A DNA stretch of 64,000 nt from Chryseobacterium piscicola (GCF_900156685.1 NZ_FTOJ01000009.1:108797-172796), one strand, 5' to 3'; shown: positions 8,630-18,110, numbered from the stretch's first letter. A program made the numbers and translations. Notes: a model not told the origin generated them from the letters alone.

Positions 8630-11182
8630 ATGGCGTTTTTACACGAAATATTCAACAATCCGTTTGCGCGCAAAGCTTTAGCACAGGTTATTTTGCCAAA
8701 CGGAATTACAGATAATTTAAAATTCGGCATTCGTCCGTACCAAGAAGAAGCTTTCAAACGATATTTATATACTGAACAAGAAGATTTTGACGAAAAACCA
8801 AATAAACCACTTCACTTGCTCTTTAATATGGCGACAGGAAGCGGGAAAACCTTGGTTATGGCTGGTTTGATGCTTCATTTGTATGAAAAAGGTTACCGAA
8901 ATTTTCTCTTTTTTGTAAACAGCAACAACATTATTCAAAAAACAAAAGACAATTTTCTCAATCCGCAAACGTCTAAATATCTTTTTAATGATAAAGTCGT
9001 CATTAACGGAAAAGAAGTTCTGCTGAAACAGATTGATAATTTTGACGAAGCCGATAGCGAAAATATCAACATCAAATTTACAACGATTCAGCAGTTGCAT
9101 ATTGATTTGAATAACACCAAAGAAAATAGCGTTACCTACGAAGATTTTGAAGATAAAAAATTGGTGCTGATTGCAGATGAAGCGCATCATTTAAACAGCG
9201 GAACAAAAAGCGGAAACCTTTTCGGAAGTTGGGAAGAAACGGTTTTGCAAATCCTTCATCAGAATTTCAACAATATTCTTCTGGAATTTACGGCAACTTT
9301 GGATTATGAAAGCAGGGAAATCGTCAACAAATACAAAGATAAAGTCATTTATAAATACGACCTGTCGCAATTTAGAACGGATAAATTTTCTAAAGAAATC
9401 AATCTCGTTCGTTCGCTTTATGACGAGAAAGAACGAATTATTCAGGCTTTGATTTTGAATTTATACCGTCAGGAATTGGCAACCATTAACAATATTAATT
9501 TAAAACCGGTCATTCTTTTTAAAGCGAAGAAAACCATTAAAGAATCCGAACAAAACAAAGATAATTTTCACAAATTGATTGATGAATTTTCTGAAACAAT
9601 GGCGGAGAAAATCAAAAAAACTTCTACCGTTCCTATTGTTCAGAAAGCTTTTCAGTTTTTTGAAACCAAAAATATTTCGTTCAATGAAATTGCAAAACGT
9701 ATTCAGAATAATTTTCGTGAAGAGAATTGTTTGAGTGCCAATAATGATTCCGAAGCAGAGAAAAACCAGATTTTGCTCAATACTTTGGAAGATGAAAACA
9801 ACCCAATTCGTGCCGTATTTGCCGTTCAAAAGCTGAATGAAGGTTGGGATGTTTTGAATTTGTTTGATATAGTAAGACTGTACGAAGACCGTGACGGAAA
9901 AGATGGAAAACCTGGTAAAACGACACTTTCTGAAGCGCAACTCATTGGTCGTGGTGCAAGGTATTATCCGTTTGCACTAGAAAAAGGCGAAGATAAATTT
10001 GTCCGAAAATATGATGATGACATCGCGAACGATTTGAAAATTTTGGAAGAATTGTATTATCACACCAAAGAAGACAGCCGTTATGTTTCTGAGCTTAAAA
10101 AAGCATTGGTAGAAACCGGAATTTATGAAGATGATGCCAATCTTGAAACAAAGCAACTGACTTTAAAATTTGATTTCAAAGAATCCGATTTATATAAAAA
10201 CGGCTATGTTTTTTCCAATAAAAAATTACCAAAAAATTTTGATAATGTAAAATCTTTCGAAGATTTGGGTGTAAAAAAAACCAATTACAGACATCAGCTT
10301 TCTTCTGGTGGCGGAAGAGTTTCGAGCGTATTTTTTGAATTAGAAAGTCCAGTTTCTTTTGATGAAGTGATAAAATCGAAAGATGTAAAACTTAAAGATA
10401 TTCAAAAACACGTCATTCATTATGCCTTAAGTCAAAATCCTTTTTATTATTTTGACAATCTCTCACATTATTTTCCGAACATTAAATCGCTTTCAGATTT
10501 TATTAATGATGAAAATTATTTAGGAAATTTAGAAATAACTTTTCTCGGAAATTACAATCGTCTTCAGGAAATTTCGCATTTCGATTATCTTCAGGCGTTG
10601 AATGGTTTATTACAAAACATCGAAGTTGATATTAAAAACAATTCCACCGAATATGAAGGTTCAGATTATTTTGCAGAACCAATCAGTAAGGTTTTCAGAG
10701 ATAAAGAAATTAGAGTAAATAAATATAGTGAAAGAGCAGATGGCCAAGAAAATTTTGTAAAGGAAGAATCCTGGTATGCTTACAATGCTAATTACGGGAC
10801 CAGTGAAGAAAAGAAATTTGTAGAATTATTCTCCAGACGTTTTGAAGGTTTCAGCCAAAAATTTGAAAACATTCATCTCATCCGTAATGAAAGAGAGATT
10901 AAAATTTTCGATAAATATGGTCGTGCGTTTGAACCGGATTTTTTACTCTTTTGCAATGAAAAAGCTAGTCACAAACTCACTTTTCAGGTTTTTATAGAAC
11001 CCAAAGGAGCACATTTAATAGGTTATGATAAGTGGAAAGAAAATTTTTTGAAGGAAATAGGAAACGAGCAAAAGTCTATTAAAATTTATACAGATACCTA
11101 TAAAATAACAGCGGTTCCTTTCTATAACTATGGAAATGAAAACGAATTTAAGAAGATTTTAGAAAACACATTCGAAAATTAA
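8630..11182 (+). CDS. Type III restriction enzyme Res subunit
   Basis: This 850-residue protein is a superfamily 2 helicase/translocase with an endonuclease domain. Walker A is MATGSGKT near residue 67, the Walker B/DEAH-type box is IADEAHH near residue 183, and AQLIGRGARYYPF near residue 438 corresponds to helicase motif VI. The C-terminal FEPDFLLF...FIEPKG pattern near residues 768-792 is a PD-(D/E)XK nuclease site. It cleaves DNA after ATP-driven communication between two unmethylated sites, together with Mod. The length is a little below typical Res proteins (about 950-1000), but all motifs are present and the frame is open. Confidence 0.93.
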   Translation: MAFLHEIFNNPFARKALAQVILPNGITDNLKFGIRPYQEEAFKRYLYTEQEDFDEKPNKPLHLLFNMATGSGKTLVMAGLMLHLYEKGYRNFLFFVNSNNIIQKTKDNFLNPQTSKYLFNDKVVINGKEVLLKQIDNFDEADSENINIKFTTIQQLHIDLNNTKENSVTYEDFEDKKLVLIADEAHHLNSGTKSGNLFGSWEETVLQILHQNFNNILLEFTATLDYESREIVNKYKDKVIYKYDLSQFRTDKFSKEINLVRSLYDEKERIIQALILNLYRQELATINNINLKPVILFKAKKTIKESEQNKDNFHKLIDEFSETMAEKIKKTSTVPIVQKAFQFFETKNISFNEIAKRIQNNFREENCLSANNDSEAEKNQILLNTLEDENNPIRAVFAVQKLNEGWDVLNLFDIVRLYEDRDGKDGKPGKTTLSEAQLIGRGARYYPFALEKGEDKFVRKYDDDIANDLKILEELYYHTKEDSRYVSELKKALVETGIYEDDANLETKQLTLKFDFKESDLYKNGYVFSNKKLPKNFDNVKSFEDLGVKKTNYRHQLSSGGGRVSSVFFELESPVSFDEVIKSKDVKLKDIQKHVIHYALSQNPFYYFDNLSHYFPNIKSLSDFINDENYLGNLEITFLGNYNRLQEISHFDYLQALNGLLQNIEVDIKNNSTEYEGSDYFAEPISKVFRDKEIRVNKYSERADGQENFVKEESWYAYNANYGTSEEKKFVELFSRRFEGFSQKFENIHLIRNEREIKIFDKYGRAFEPDFLLFCNEKASHKLTFQVFIEPKGAHLIGYDKWKENFLKEIGNEQKSIKIYTDTYKITAVPFYNYGNENEFKKILENTFEN

Positions 11183-11187
11183 TATTA

Positions 11188-11220
11188 TTGTTCTCAATAT
11201 TAAAAATTTTTGTACTTTTG
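11188..11220 (+). promoter_or_regulatory. Promoter of rpsA
   Basis: TACTTTTG at 11213-11220 matches the -7 consensus TAnnTTTG. TTG at 11188-11190 is a plausible -33 element at a spacing of 22. The predicted start near 11227 leaves a leader of about 115 bases. Confidence 0.6.
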
Positions 11221-11230
11221 CACTCACTTT

Positions 11231-11310
11231 TGTGAACGTACTTTCGGCGAAGTAAAACATTAGCAATTAACAACTTCCATATTTTTCAGGATTCACAGCA
11301 AAGCCGAGGT
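11231..11310 (+). promoter_or_regulatory. Structured rpsA leader, candidate pseudoknot
   Basis: TGTGAA (11231-11236) pairs with TTCACA (11292-11297). Inside it, TACTTT (11239-11244) pairs with GAAGTA (11249-11254, one T-G pair) and leaves a CGGC loop (11245-11248). That loop is complementary to GCCG (11303-11306) just outside the closing stem, so a pseudoknot is possible. Ribosomal protein genes, including rpsA in E. coli, are often autoregulated through such leaders. Confidence 0.4.
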
Positions 11311-11343
11311 CTGTAAGAATAGGAATACAAATTTTATTAGAAA

Positions 11344-13152
11344 ATGTCAAAAGAGACAAATTCAGCAGAGGTTTTATTAAACCAAAACGTAGCACCAGAA
11401 CAATTTGACTGGGATTCTTTCGAATCTGGTCTTGATGCAGATGCTAGAAAAGAAAAAAGCGATCTTGAAGAAATCTATAATGGATCTCTTAGCAGTTTAA
11501 ATGACAACGACGTTATCACAGGTAAAGTTGTAAGATTAACTGATAAAGAAGCTATCGTAGACATCGATTTCAAATCTGAAGGTGTTATTTCTCTTAACGA
11601 ATTCCGTTACAACCCAGGCCTTAAAGTAGGTGATGATGTTGAAGTAATGGTAGACAGAAGAGAAGACAAAACTGGTCAATTACAATTATCTCACAAAAAA
11701 GCAAGAACGCTTAAAGCTTGGGATAGAGTAAACGAACTTCACGAAACTGGAGAAATCGTAAACGGTTTTGTAAAATCTAGAACTAAAGGAGGTATGATCG
11801 TTGACGTTCACGGTATCGAAGCATTCTTACCAGGTTCTCAAATCGACGTTAAGCCAATTAAAGATTACGATCAGTTCGTAGGAAAAACTATGGAGTTCAA
11901 AGTTGTGAAAATCAACCCTGAGTTCAAAAACGTAGTTGTATCTCACAAAGCATTGATCGAAGCAGATATCGAAGGTCAGAAAAAAGAAATCATCGCACAG
12001 CTTGAAAAAGGTCAGGTTCTTGAAGGTACTGTTAAGAATATTACTTCTTACGGTGTATTCGTAGATCTTGGTGGTGTAGACGGATTGATCCACATTACAG
12101 ACCTTTCTTGGTCTAGAGTGAACCATCCATCTGAAATCTTAGAAGACGGACAAACTGTGAAAGTGGTTATCCTAGACTTTGATGACGAGAAAACAAGAAT
12201 CCAATTGGGTATGAAGCAATTAGAAGCTCACCCTTGGGATGCTCTTTCTGCTGACATGAAAGTTGGTGATAAAGTAAAAGGAAAAGTAGTAGTTCTTGCA
12301 GATTATGGTGCATTCGTAGAGATCGCTCCAGGTGTAGAAGGATTAATTCACGTTTCTGAAATGTCTTGGTCTACTCATTTGAGAAGTGCAGGAGATTTCG
12401 TAAAAGTAGGTGACGAAGTGGAAGCTGAAGTACTTACTTTGGATAGAGAAGATAGAAAAATCTCTCTAGGTATGAAACAATTATCTAAAGATCCTTGGGA
12501 AAATATCGAAGCTAAATATCCAGTGAGCTCTGAGCACGTTGGAACTGTAAGAAACTTTACAAACTTCGGTGTATTCGTAGAATTGGAAGAAGGTATCGAC
12601 GGATTGATCTATATCTCAGACCTTTCTTGGACTAAAAAAATCAAGCATCCATCAGAATTCTGTGCAGTAGGTGATAAATTGAATGTTGTAGTTCTTGAGC
12701 TAGACATCCAGGCTAGAAGATTATCTCTAGGTCACAAGCAATTAACAGAAAACCCTTGGGATAAGTTTGAAACTAAATATGCTGAAGGAACTGTACATAC
12801 AGGATCTGCTGTAGAAGTTCACGATAAAGGTGCTTCTGTACAATTCGAAGATGTTGAAGTAGAAGCATTCTGCCCATCAAGATTATTAGAGAAAGAAGAC
12901 GGATCTAAAATCAAGAAAGGTGAAACTGCTGAGTTCAAAGTAATTGAATTTAACAAAGAATTTAAAAGAGTAGTTGTTTCTCATACAGGAATCTTCAGAG
13001 ACGAAGAAAAAAAGAATGCAAGAGAAGCTTCTAACAATAGATCTAATAACAACAATAACACTTCTACTTCTTCTAATAACGAAGAAAGATCAACTTTAGG
13101 TGATATTGATGTATTAGCTGAATTGAAAAGAAAAATGGAAGGAGGTAAATAA
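11344..13152 (+). CDS. rpsA: 30S ribosomal protein S1
   Basis: The 602-residue protein has six S1 RNA-binding repeats, each ending in a form of (K/R)xxLGxKQL; the third to fifth are the most alike (for example GVDGLIHITDLSW, GVEGLIHVSEMSW, GIDGLIYISDLSW). S1 helps recruit mRNA to the 30S subunit, a notable role in a group where Shine-Dalgarno sequences are scarce. The N-terminus has an acidic extension and the C-terminus a low-complexity Asn/Ser tail before IDVLAELKRKMEGGK. Codon use is strongly biased, as expected for high expression. It has its own promoter and terminator. Confidence 0.97.
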   Translation: MSKETNSAEVLLNQNVAPEQFDWDSFESGLDADARKEKSDLEEIYNGSLSSLNDNDVITGKVVRLTDKEAIVDIDFKSEGVISLNEFRYNPGLKVGDDVEVMVDRREDKTGQLQLSHKKARTLKAWDRVNELHETGEIVNGFVKSRTKGGMIVDVHGIEAFLPGSQIDVKPIKDYDQFVGKTMEFKVVKINPEFKNVVVSHKALIEADIEGQKKEIIAQLEKGQVLEGTVKNITSYGVFVDLGGVDGLIHITDLSWSRVNHPSEILEDGQTVKVVILDFDDEKTRIQLGMKQLEAHPWDALSADMKVGDKVKGKVVVLADYGAFVEIAPGVEGLIHVSEMSWSTHLRSAGDFVKVGDEVEAEVLTLDREDRKISLGMKQLSKDPWENIEAKYPVSSEHVGTVRNFTNFGVFVELEEGIDGLIYISDLSWTKKIKHPSEFCAVGDKLNVVVLELDIQARRLSLGHKQLTENPWDKFETKYAEGTVHTGSAVEVHDKGASVQFEDVEVEAFCPSRLLEKEDGSKIKKGETAEFKVIEFNKEFKRVVVSHTGIFRDEEKKNAREASNNRSNNNNNTSTSSNNEERSTLGDIDVLAELKRKMEGGK

Positions 13153-13176
13153 TCTCTAGACAAATTCTTATAAATT

Positions 13177-13206
13177 AACCACCCATTTTTATGGGTGGTT
13201 TTTTTG
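13177..13206 (+). terminator. Rho-independent terminator of rpsA
   Basis: AACCACCCA (13177-13185) pairs perfectly with TGGGTGGTT (13192-13200), followed by a T-run. Confidence 0.9.
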
Positions 13207-13332
13207 TGGTTTTTTTGAAAAACATTTAACGTAAATTTTAAAATTAATTCCCTTATTATATACATATTAATAATTGGTTAAAAAAAAGTATTAAATATTA
13301 AAGAAAAGTAATTAATAATTGATTATTATTTG

Positions 13333-13340
13333 TAAATTTG
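13333..13340 (+). promoter_or_regulatory. Candidate -7 promoter element for the M36 protease
   Basis: TAAATTTG matches TAnnTTTG and lies 17 bases before ATG 13358. No good -33 element stands at the usual spacing. It supports the ATG start over an in-frame TTG at 13319, which would lie upstream of the transcript. Confidence 0.45.
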
Positions 13341-13357
13341 GCGCTTTAAGAATCAAT

Positions 13358-15961
13358 ATGAAAAAGCTAACTTTACCTCTTTTGTTTGCTGTTACATTAT
13401 CACTGAGTTCCGTATCTACTTTACACGGACAGGATTATAAACAGATTGTAAGTAATTATATCTCACAAAATACAATTCGTGATTATAAAAAAGCAGATCT
13501 TACAGATTTTGCAGTTGATGTTGTAGATCATTCTACATCAATGAATGGAGATGTTGTAAAGTTTCAGCAGATGTACAAAGGTTTTCCTGTTCTCAACTCT
13601 GTAGGTTCGGCATTAATAAAAGATGGGAAAGTACTATATTTTACGGATACTTTTGTTAAAAATTATGGTGTATCTACTTCAAATACCCCCTCAGTAACGG
13701 CAAAAACAGCACTAAGTACTATTGCTGCACAACTCAATGATTCTGCAATCAACGATTTTGAAATCCTTATGTTTTCTGATGCTGATTTGGATGGAAAGAA
13801 ATTTGTAAAGCAAAATTTACTTTATATTAATCATGATAATAATTTAAAACTTGCTTATCAGATAGCTTTTCAGGATCCAAAATCATCAAGCTATTGGAAT
13901 TTCATTATTGATGCTAAAAATGGGACTGTTTTAGCTAAAGAAGATTTAAACTTATCATGTAATTTCTATCATGATGCATATAGCCATGATCATTCAGCAC
14001 ATCAAAAATTTGTAGGTCCTTTACAAAGTGTTGCTTCAGAAAATTCAAAGAATCTATTGCTTCCAGATCCAGCTTCTTACAATGTTTTTGCATTTCCGTT
14101 GGAAGCTCCTACTTTCGGTTCTAGGTCTTTAGTTACAAACCCTTGGATTGTAGCTTCTTCCCCAGAAGGATGGCATTATGATGGTACTACACACTATACC
14201 AATACCAGAGGTAATAATGTATATGCCTATGAAGATGCAGCAGGCTTCAATACGCCAGGATATTCTCCAGATGGTGGTATAACCCGTAATTTTAATTATG
14301 CGTTCAGTATCAATTCAGATCCTGCCTTAATTCAAGATGCTTCAATTACTAATTTATTTTATGTTAATAATAAAGTACATGACATATTTTATAAATTTGG
14401 ATTTAATGAGGCTTCAAAAAATTTCCAGCAAACAAACTTCGGATTAGGAGGAGCAGGAAATGATTATGTAAATGCAGAAGCACAAGACGGAGGTGGTACA
14501 AACAACGCGAATTTTTCTACCCCTGCAGATGGATCTAAACCAAGAATGCAAATGTATTTGTGGTCGCCAACCAATAGATTGTTTTATTATAATGCGCCCA
14601 CGGCTGCTGTTTCGAGACAACCTCTAACGGGAACTGCACAATTCGGACCTGCATTAACAGCAACAGGAACTACGGGGAATGTACAGCTATCGTCTGTTTT
14701 AGAAGGATGTACTGCTATTCCTGTAGGGTCACTTACTGGCAAAATTGGTTTAATTCAAAGAGGGAATTGTGATTTTGTTGTAAAGGTTAAAAATGCACAA
14801 AACGCAGGAGCTATTGGAGTGATTGTTTATAATGCTCCTACATCAGCAGCCATTGGAAATATGGGTGGTACAGATGCTACCATCACCATCCCTTCAGTAC
14901 TTATAGATAATGTTGAAGGAGAATATATTAAAACTCATTTAACTGCAAATACAATTGTAAACGTAACTTTGAAAGACGATCCTGCAGCGGCGATTACTCC
15001 AGATGGAAGTTTTGATAATGGTATTATTGTCCACGAATATGGCCACGGTATATCAAACCGTCTTACAGGAAATGGTTCTACATGTTTATCATCTTCTGTT
15101 AGTAAAGAACAAATGGGAGAAGGCTGGTCAGACTTTTTTGGTTTGATGTTGACAAATCAACCTAACGCTACAGCAGCTGTACCAAGAGGTATGGCAACAT
15201 ACGCAGCTGGGCAAGGTATAGCAGGTGGTGGGATAAGACCTGCGAAATATTCCCCTGATACTGCAATAAATGCTTTTACCTATAGTGATACAAATGGTAT
15301 GGAATATATGAATGCAAACAATGTTCTTGTTCCAGATGTACATTCAATCGGTTTTGTATGGGCAACAATGCTTTGGGATCTGCATTGGAAGTATGTTGAG
15401 AAATATGGCTATGCTTCTGATGTAACTTCTAATACTACAAACGGTAGTTCTAGAGTGTTACAACTTGTTACTGATGCATTGAAGCTGCAACCTTGTAATC
15501 CTAGCTTTGTGGAAGGAAGAAATGCAATTTTAAGTGCCGAATTAGCAACAACAAACGGAGCAGATAGATGTATGATTTGGAGAACTTTTGCTGCTAGAGG
15601 TTTAGGATTAAATGCTTCTGCTGGTGTTAAAACAAATATCAATGATCAAGTAGGAGATACCACAGTTCCACCAGAATGTGTATTGGGTACAGAGGAGGTG
15701 AAAGATGTAAAAGCTAATGCAATCTCAATCTATCCAAATCCTGCTAAAAATGAATTCTTCATCAACTTCCCAAAAAGTACCATGGGTAAAGTAAATATTG
15801 AGATTTTTGATATGAGCGGTAAATTGGTAGCTTCTGAATACAAAGTTTCAGCAGACGAGAAAAAACCAATCAATACTTCAACTTTAATTAATGGAACTTA
15901 CATTGTTAAAGTAAAAGGTTTAGGAATTGATACTTCTTCTAAACTTTTAATCAAAAAGTAA
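13358..15961 (+). CDS. Secreted M36 (fungalysin-type) metalloprotease with PA domain and T9SS tail
   Basis: The protein has about 867 residues from ATG 13358, which gives a normal signal peptide (MKKLTLPLLFAVTLSLSS). In order: an FTP-type propeptide in the first 200 residues, the M36 catalytic domain with zinc motif HEYGH at H559 and the glutamate motif MGEGWSDFFG about 30 residues later, and a protease-associated insert before the zinc site (GLIQRGNCDFVVKVKNAQNA). The C-terminal ISIYPNPAKNEFFINF...LIKK is a type A type IX sorting domain. It should be secreted through the outer membrane and degrade extracellular protein. Confidence 0.93.
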   Translation: MKKLTLPLLFAVTLSLSSVSTLHGQDYKQIVSNYISQNTIRDYKKADLTDFAVDVVDHSTSMNGDVVKFQQMYKGFPVLNSVGSALIKDGKVLYFTDTFVKNYGVSTSNTPSVTAKTALSTIAAQLNDSAINDFEILMFSDADLDGKKFVKQNLLYINHDNNLKLAYQIAFQDPKSSSYWNFIIDAKNGTVLAKEDLNLSCNFYHDAYSHDHSAHQKFVGPLQSVASENSKNLLLPDPASYNVFAFPLEAPTFGSRSLVTNPWIVASSPEGWHYDGTTHYTNTRGNNVYAYEDAAGFNTPGYSPDGGITRNFNYAFSINSDPALIQDASITNLFYVNNKVHDIFYKFGFNEASKNFQQTNFGLGGAGNDYVNAEAQDGGGTNNANFSTPADGSKPRMQMYLWSPTNRLFYYNAPTAAVSRQPLTGTAQFGPALTATGTTGNVQLSSVLEGCTAIPVGSLTGKIGLIQRGNCDFVVKVKNAQNAGAIGVIVYNAPTSAAIGNMGGTDATITIPSVLIDNVEGEYIKTHLTANTIVNVTLKDDPAAAITPDGSFDNGIIVHEYGHGISNRLTGNGSTCLSSSVSKEQMGEGWSDFFGLMLTNQPNATAAVPRGMATYAAGQGIAGGGIRPAKYSPDTAINAFTYSDTNGMEYMNANNVLVPDVHSIGFVWATMLWDLHWKYVEKYGYASDVTSNTTNGSSRVLQLVTDALKLQPCNPSFVEGRNAILSAELATTNGADRCMIWRTFAARGLGLNASAGVKTNINDQVGDTTVPPECVLGTEEVKDVKANAISIYPNPAKNEFFINFPKSTMGKVNIEIFDMSGKLVASEYKVSADEKKPINTSTLINGTYIVKVKGLGIDTSSKLLIKK

Positions 15962-15980
15962 ATTTTAAAATATATTTGTA

Positions 15981-16015
15981 AAATTACCTCAGAAACTCTG
16001 AGGTAATTTTATTTT
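15981..16015 (+). terminator. Rho-independent terminator of the M36 protease gene
   Basis: AAATTACCTCAGA (15981-15993) pairs perfectly with TCTGAGGTAATTT (15997-16009), with a three-base loop and a T-rich tail. Confidence 0.85.
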
Positions 16016-16049
16016 GTAAACACTTATATGCAAACAAATATTAATATCG

Positions 16050-16057
16050 TAACTTTG
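16050..16057 (+). promoter_or_regulatory. Candidate -7 promoter element for the EamA transporter
   Basis: TAACTTTG fits TAnnTTTG exactly; no -33 element was found at the expected distance. The predicted transcript would begin close to 16064, after the upstream ATG at 16028 and before ATG 16079. Confidence 0.45.
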
Positions 16058-16078
16058 CCGGCTGTTAAAAAAAAGGTT

Positions 16079-17062
16079 ATGAAGAAGAAAAATATTTTAA
16101 AAGGTGTTTTGTTTGTAGGTTTCGGTGCAAGTATTTACGGTATGCTTGCCACCTTCGTAAAAATGTCTTACAAAGAAGGGTTTACTACCTCAGAAGTTAC
16201 CACGGCTCAGTTTACACTCGGTTTAGTTGGGCTTTTAATTCTCAATTTTATTCAAACCATTACTTCCAAAAAGAAATTATCATCACCCAACCGCAAAGAA
16301 TTTAAAACGCTTTTAATGGCAGGTACTTCTTTAGGTTGTACAAGTTTATTTTATTACATTACGGTACAATATATTGCGGTTTCCATTGCGATTGTACTAT
16401 TGATGCAGTCGGTGTGGTTCAGTGTAGTGGTAGAAAGTTTTATCACTAAAAAATTTCCCAATGCTAAAAAGGTTATCGCAACATTAATCGTTTTAGTAGG
16501 AACAGTTTTAGCGACAAACCTCATTAATTTGGATGTGAAACTAGATTGGCACGGGATCTTTTGGGGATTATTGGCTGCTGCTTCATTTACCGTAACAATG
16601 TTTACCTCAAATACTTTAGCAACCCATTTGCCTGTGCTCAGAAAAAGTATGATTATGTTGACTGGTGGTGCAGTAATTGTCGCGATATTTTTGTTTTTCG
16701 CTCAAATCGGACCTCTATATTCTGAAAGCTTAAAGTCTTTTTATTTAAACTTCACCGAAAACACAAAGCATATCAAGCCATTTGATTATTCTATTTTTTG
16801 GACTTATGGTTTTGTTTTAGCATTATTCGGAACTATTGTTCCGCCTATTTTGTTCAATTTAGGATTCCCTAATACTGGTTTGGGATTGGGAAGTATTATT
16901 TCATCATTAGAACTTCCGGTGTCTGTTACAATGGCGTTTGTTCTTTTGGGTGAAAAGGTTATTCTTATCCAGTGGGTCGGGATTATATTAATTTTGATGG
17001 CAATTGTTTTAATGAATTTACCTTCCAAAAAAGAAAAGCTAATTCCTAAGAAGATTTCTTAA
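16079..17062 (+). CDS. EamA/DMT family transporter
   Basis: About 327 residues from ATG 16079 (MKKKNILKGVLFVGFGASIYG) form about ten hydrophobic helices in two EamA-type halves. The second half ends with the typical LGEKVILIQWVGIILILMAIVLM. Family members export amino acids or other small metabolites; the substrate cannot be told from sequence. I prefer ATG 16079 to ATG 16028 because the -7 motif at 16050-16057 lies between them and the first 17 residues of the longer form are not membrane-like. Confidence 0.85.
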   Translation: MKKKNILKGVLFVGFGASIYGMLATFVKMSYKEGFTTSEVTTAQFTLGLVGLLILNFIQTITSKKKLSSPNRKEFKTLLMAGTSLGCTSLFYYITVQYIAVSIAIVLLMQSVWFSVVVESFITKKFPNAKKVIATLIVLVGTVLATNLINLDVKLDWHGIFWGLLAAASFTVTMFTSNTLATHLPVLRKSMIMLTGGAVIVAIFLFFAQIGPLYSESLKSFYLNFTENTKHIKPFDYSIFWTYGFVLALFGTIVPPILFNLGFPNTGLGLGSIISSLELPVSVTMAFVLLGEKVILIQWVGIILILMAIVLMNLPSKKEKLIPKKIS

Positions 17063-17123
17063 TCCTAAATATATATTGAGTGTTATTATCTGTAGAGAAT
17101 CTTTTGCGTATTTTTATAAGTAG

Positions 17124-17257
17124 AAACCGCTTTGTGAAAATTATTTGCGGTTTACAGTTAAAGAAAGCGCACATAGTTGGCCTTAAAACCAAGCTTTAAT
17201 TATCATATCTAAAATATAAATAAGAACAAAACCGTTTCTTTTGAAGCGGTTTTTTTA
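17124..17257 (+). terminator. Two-hairpin intergenic segment ending in a terminator
   Basis: AAACCGC (17124-17130) pairs with GCGGTTT (17147-17153). A second hairpin pairs AACCGTTTC (17230-17238) with GAAGCGGTT (17243-17251, one G-U) and ends in a T-run. The arms are interchangeable: AAACCGC could instead pair with GCGGTTT at 17246-17252. It may simply end the transporter mRNA, or it may be a small RNA. The rest of 17258-17600 shows nothing recognisable. Confidence 0.55.
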
Positions 17258-17595
17258 ATTCATGAAGAAAAAAAATGCCGGGTCAAAATTTGTAGAAATT
17301 CAAAATATAAATTAACTTCTTCAAATTGAAGTTTATGATAAGTTCCGGAAAGCTTTGAGTGATTTTGTAAATGGGAATAGGCAATAAGTGTAAAAAATCC
17401 GGAATGAATTTTACGCAATTGGATGAGATTGTGCTCCTTTAGAAGGATGCCAAAAATCTAAATATTTTTTAATAGGCGTGGTTGTAAATCCTTTCTTTTT
17501 CTTATTCAACATTGGAGAGGGAATCTCTTTTTTTTTGAAAAAAAAATGAAACTCAAAATAGGAAAAAGTTTCTTGAAAATCCAAATATACTTCAA

Positions 17596-17630
17596 AGAAA
17601 AAAGAGATTGCTAAAATTAGCAATCTCTTT
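17596..17630 (-). terminator. Rho-independent terminator of rplS
   Basis: AAAGAGATTGCTA (17601-17613) pairs perfectly with TAGCAATCTCTTT (17618-17630). Read on the minus strand, the hairpin is followed by T's (17596-17605). Confidence 0.85.
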
Positions 17631-17651
17631 TCGTATGTGTTGTTGTCTGAA

Positions 17652-18008
17652 TTATTTCTTCTTGTAAGCAGCGTCTTTAATTCTCGCTTTTTTACCTCTA
17701 AGATCTCTAAAGTAGTAAATTCTAGATCTTCTAACTTTACCTCTTCTGTCAACTTCAATTTTTTGAAGAGCTGGCATGTTGATAGGGAAAACTCTTTCTA
17801 CACCTACATCACCACTCATTTTTCTAATTGTAAAAGTCTTTGTAGAACCTGTTCCTCTTAATTGGATTACAGTTCCTTTAAAGAACTGAGTTCTAGTCTT
17901 TTGACCTTCTTTAATCTCGTAATACACAGTAATTGTATCACCAGCTTTGAATTCAGGGAATTCTTTTTTTGTAATGTACTTGTCTTGTACGTACTTTAAT
18001 AAATCCAT
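17652..18008 (-). CDS. rplS: 50S ribosomal protein L19
   Basis: The 118-residue product starts MDLLKYVQDKYITKKEFPEFKAGD and has the L19 hallmarks FKGTVIQLRG, FTIRKMSGDVGVERVFP and RRGKVRRSRIYYFRDLRGKKARIKD. It lies at the interface of the two ribosomal subunits. The open frame extends 34 codons further upstream, but the L19 family begins at ATG 18008 and the promoter lies inside the extension. It is one of few minus-strand genes here and is monocistronic, with its own promoter and terminator. Confidence 0.97.
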   Translation of the reverse strand: MDLLKYVQDKYITKKEFPEFKAGDTITVYYEIKEGQKTRTQFFKGTVIQLRGTGSTKTFTIRKMSGDVGVERVFPINMPALQKIEVDRRGKVRRSRIYYFRDLRGKKARIKDAAYKKK

Positions 18009-18079
18009 TATTAATAAAATAAAAAAATGTAAAGCTAAGCAACTTTCACGGACTTCGTCAGAGGTTGAATAACAGATTG

Positions 18080-18110
18080 CAAAAATAGAACAAAAATTGA
18101 TAATAACCAA
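18080..18110 (-). promoter_or_regulatory. Promoter of rplS
   Basis: On the minus strand TTGG (18110-18107), then exactly 19 bases, then TATTTTTG (18087-18080): a close match to the Bacteroidota consensus. Transcription should start near 18073, giving a leader of about 65 bases. Confidence 0.7.

Noticed and set aside
17411..17758. Minus-strand reading frame overlapping the end of rplS
   Set aside because: It shares DNA with rplS in another frame, spans its terminator hairpin and has low-complexity residues; rplS is certain.
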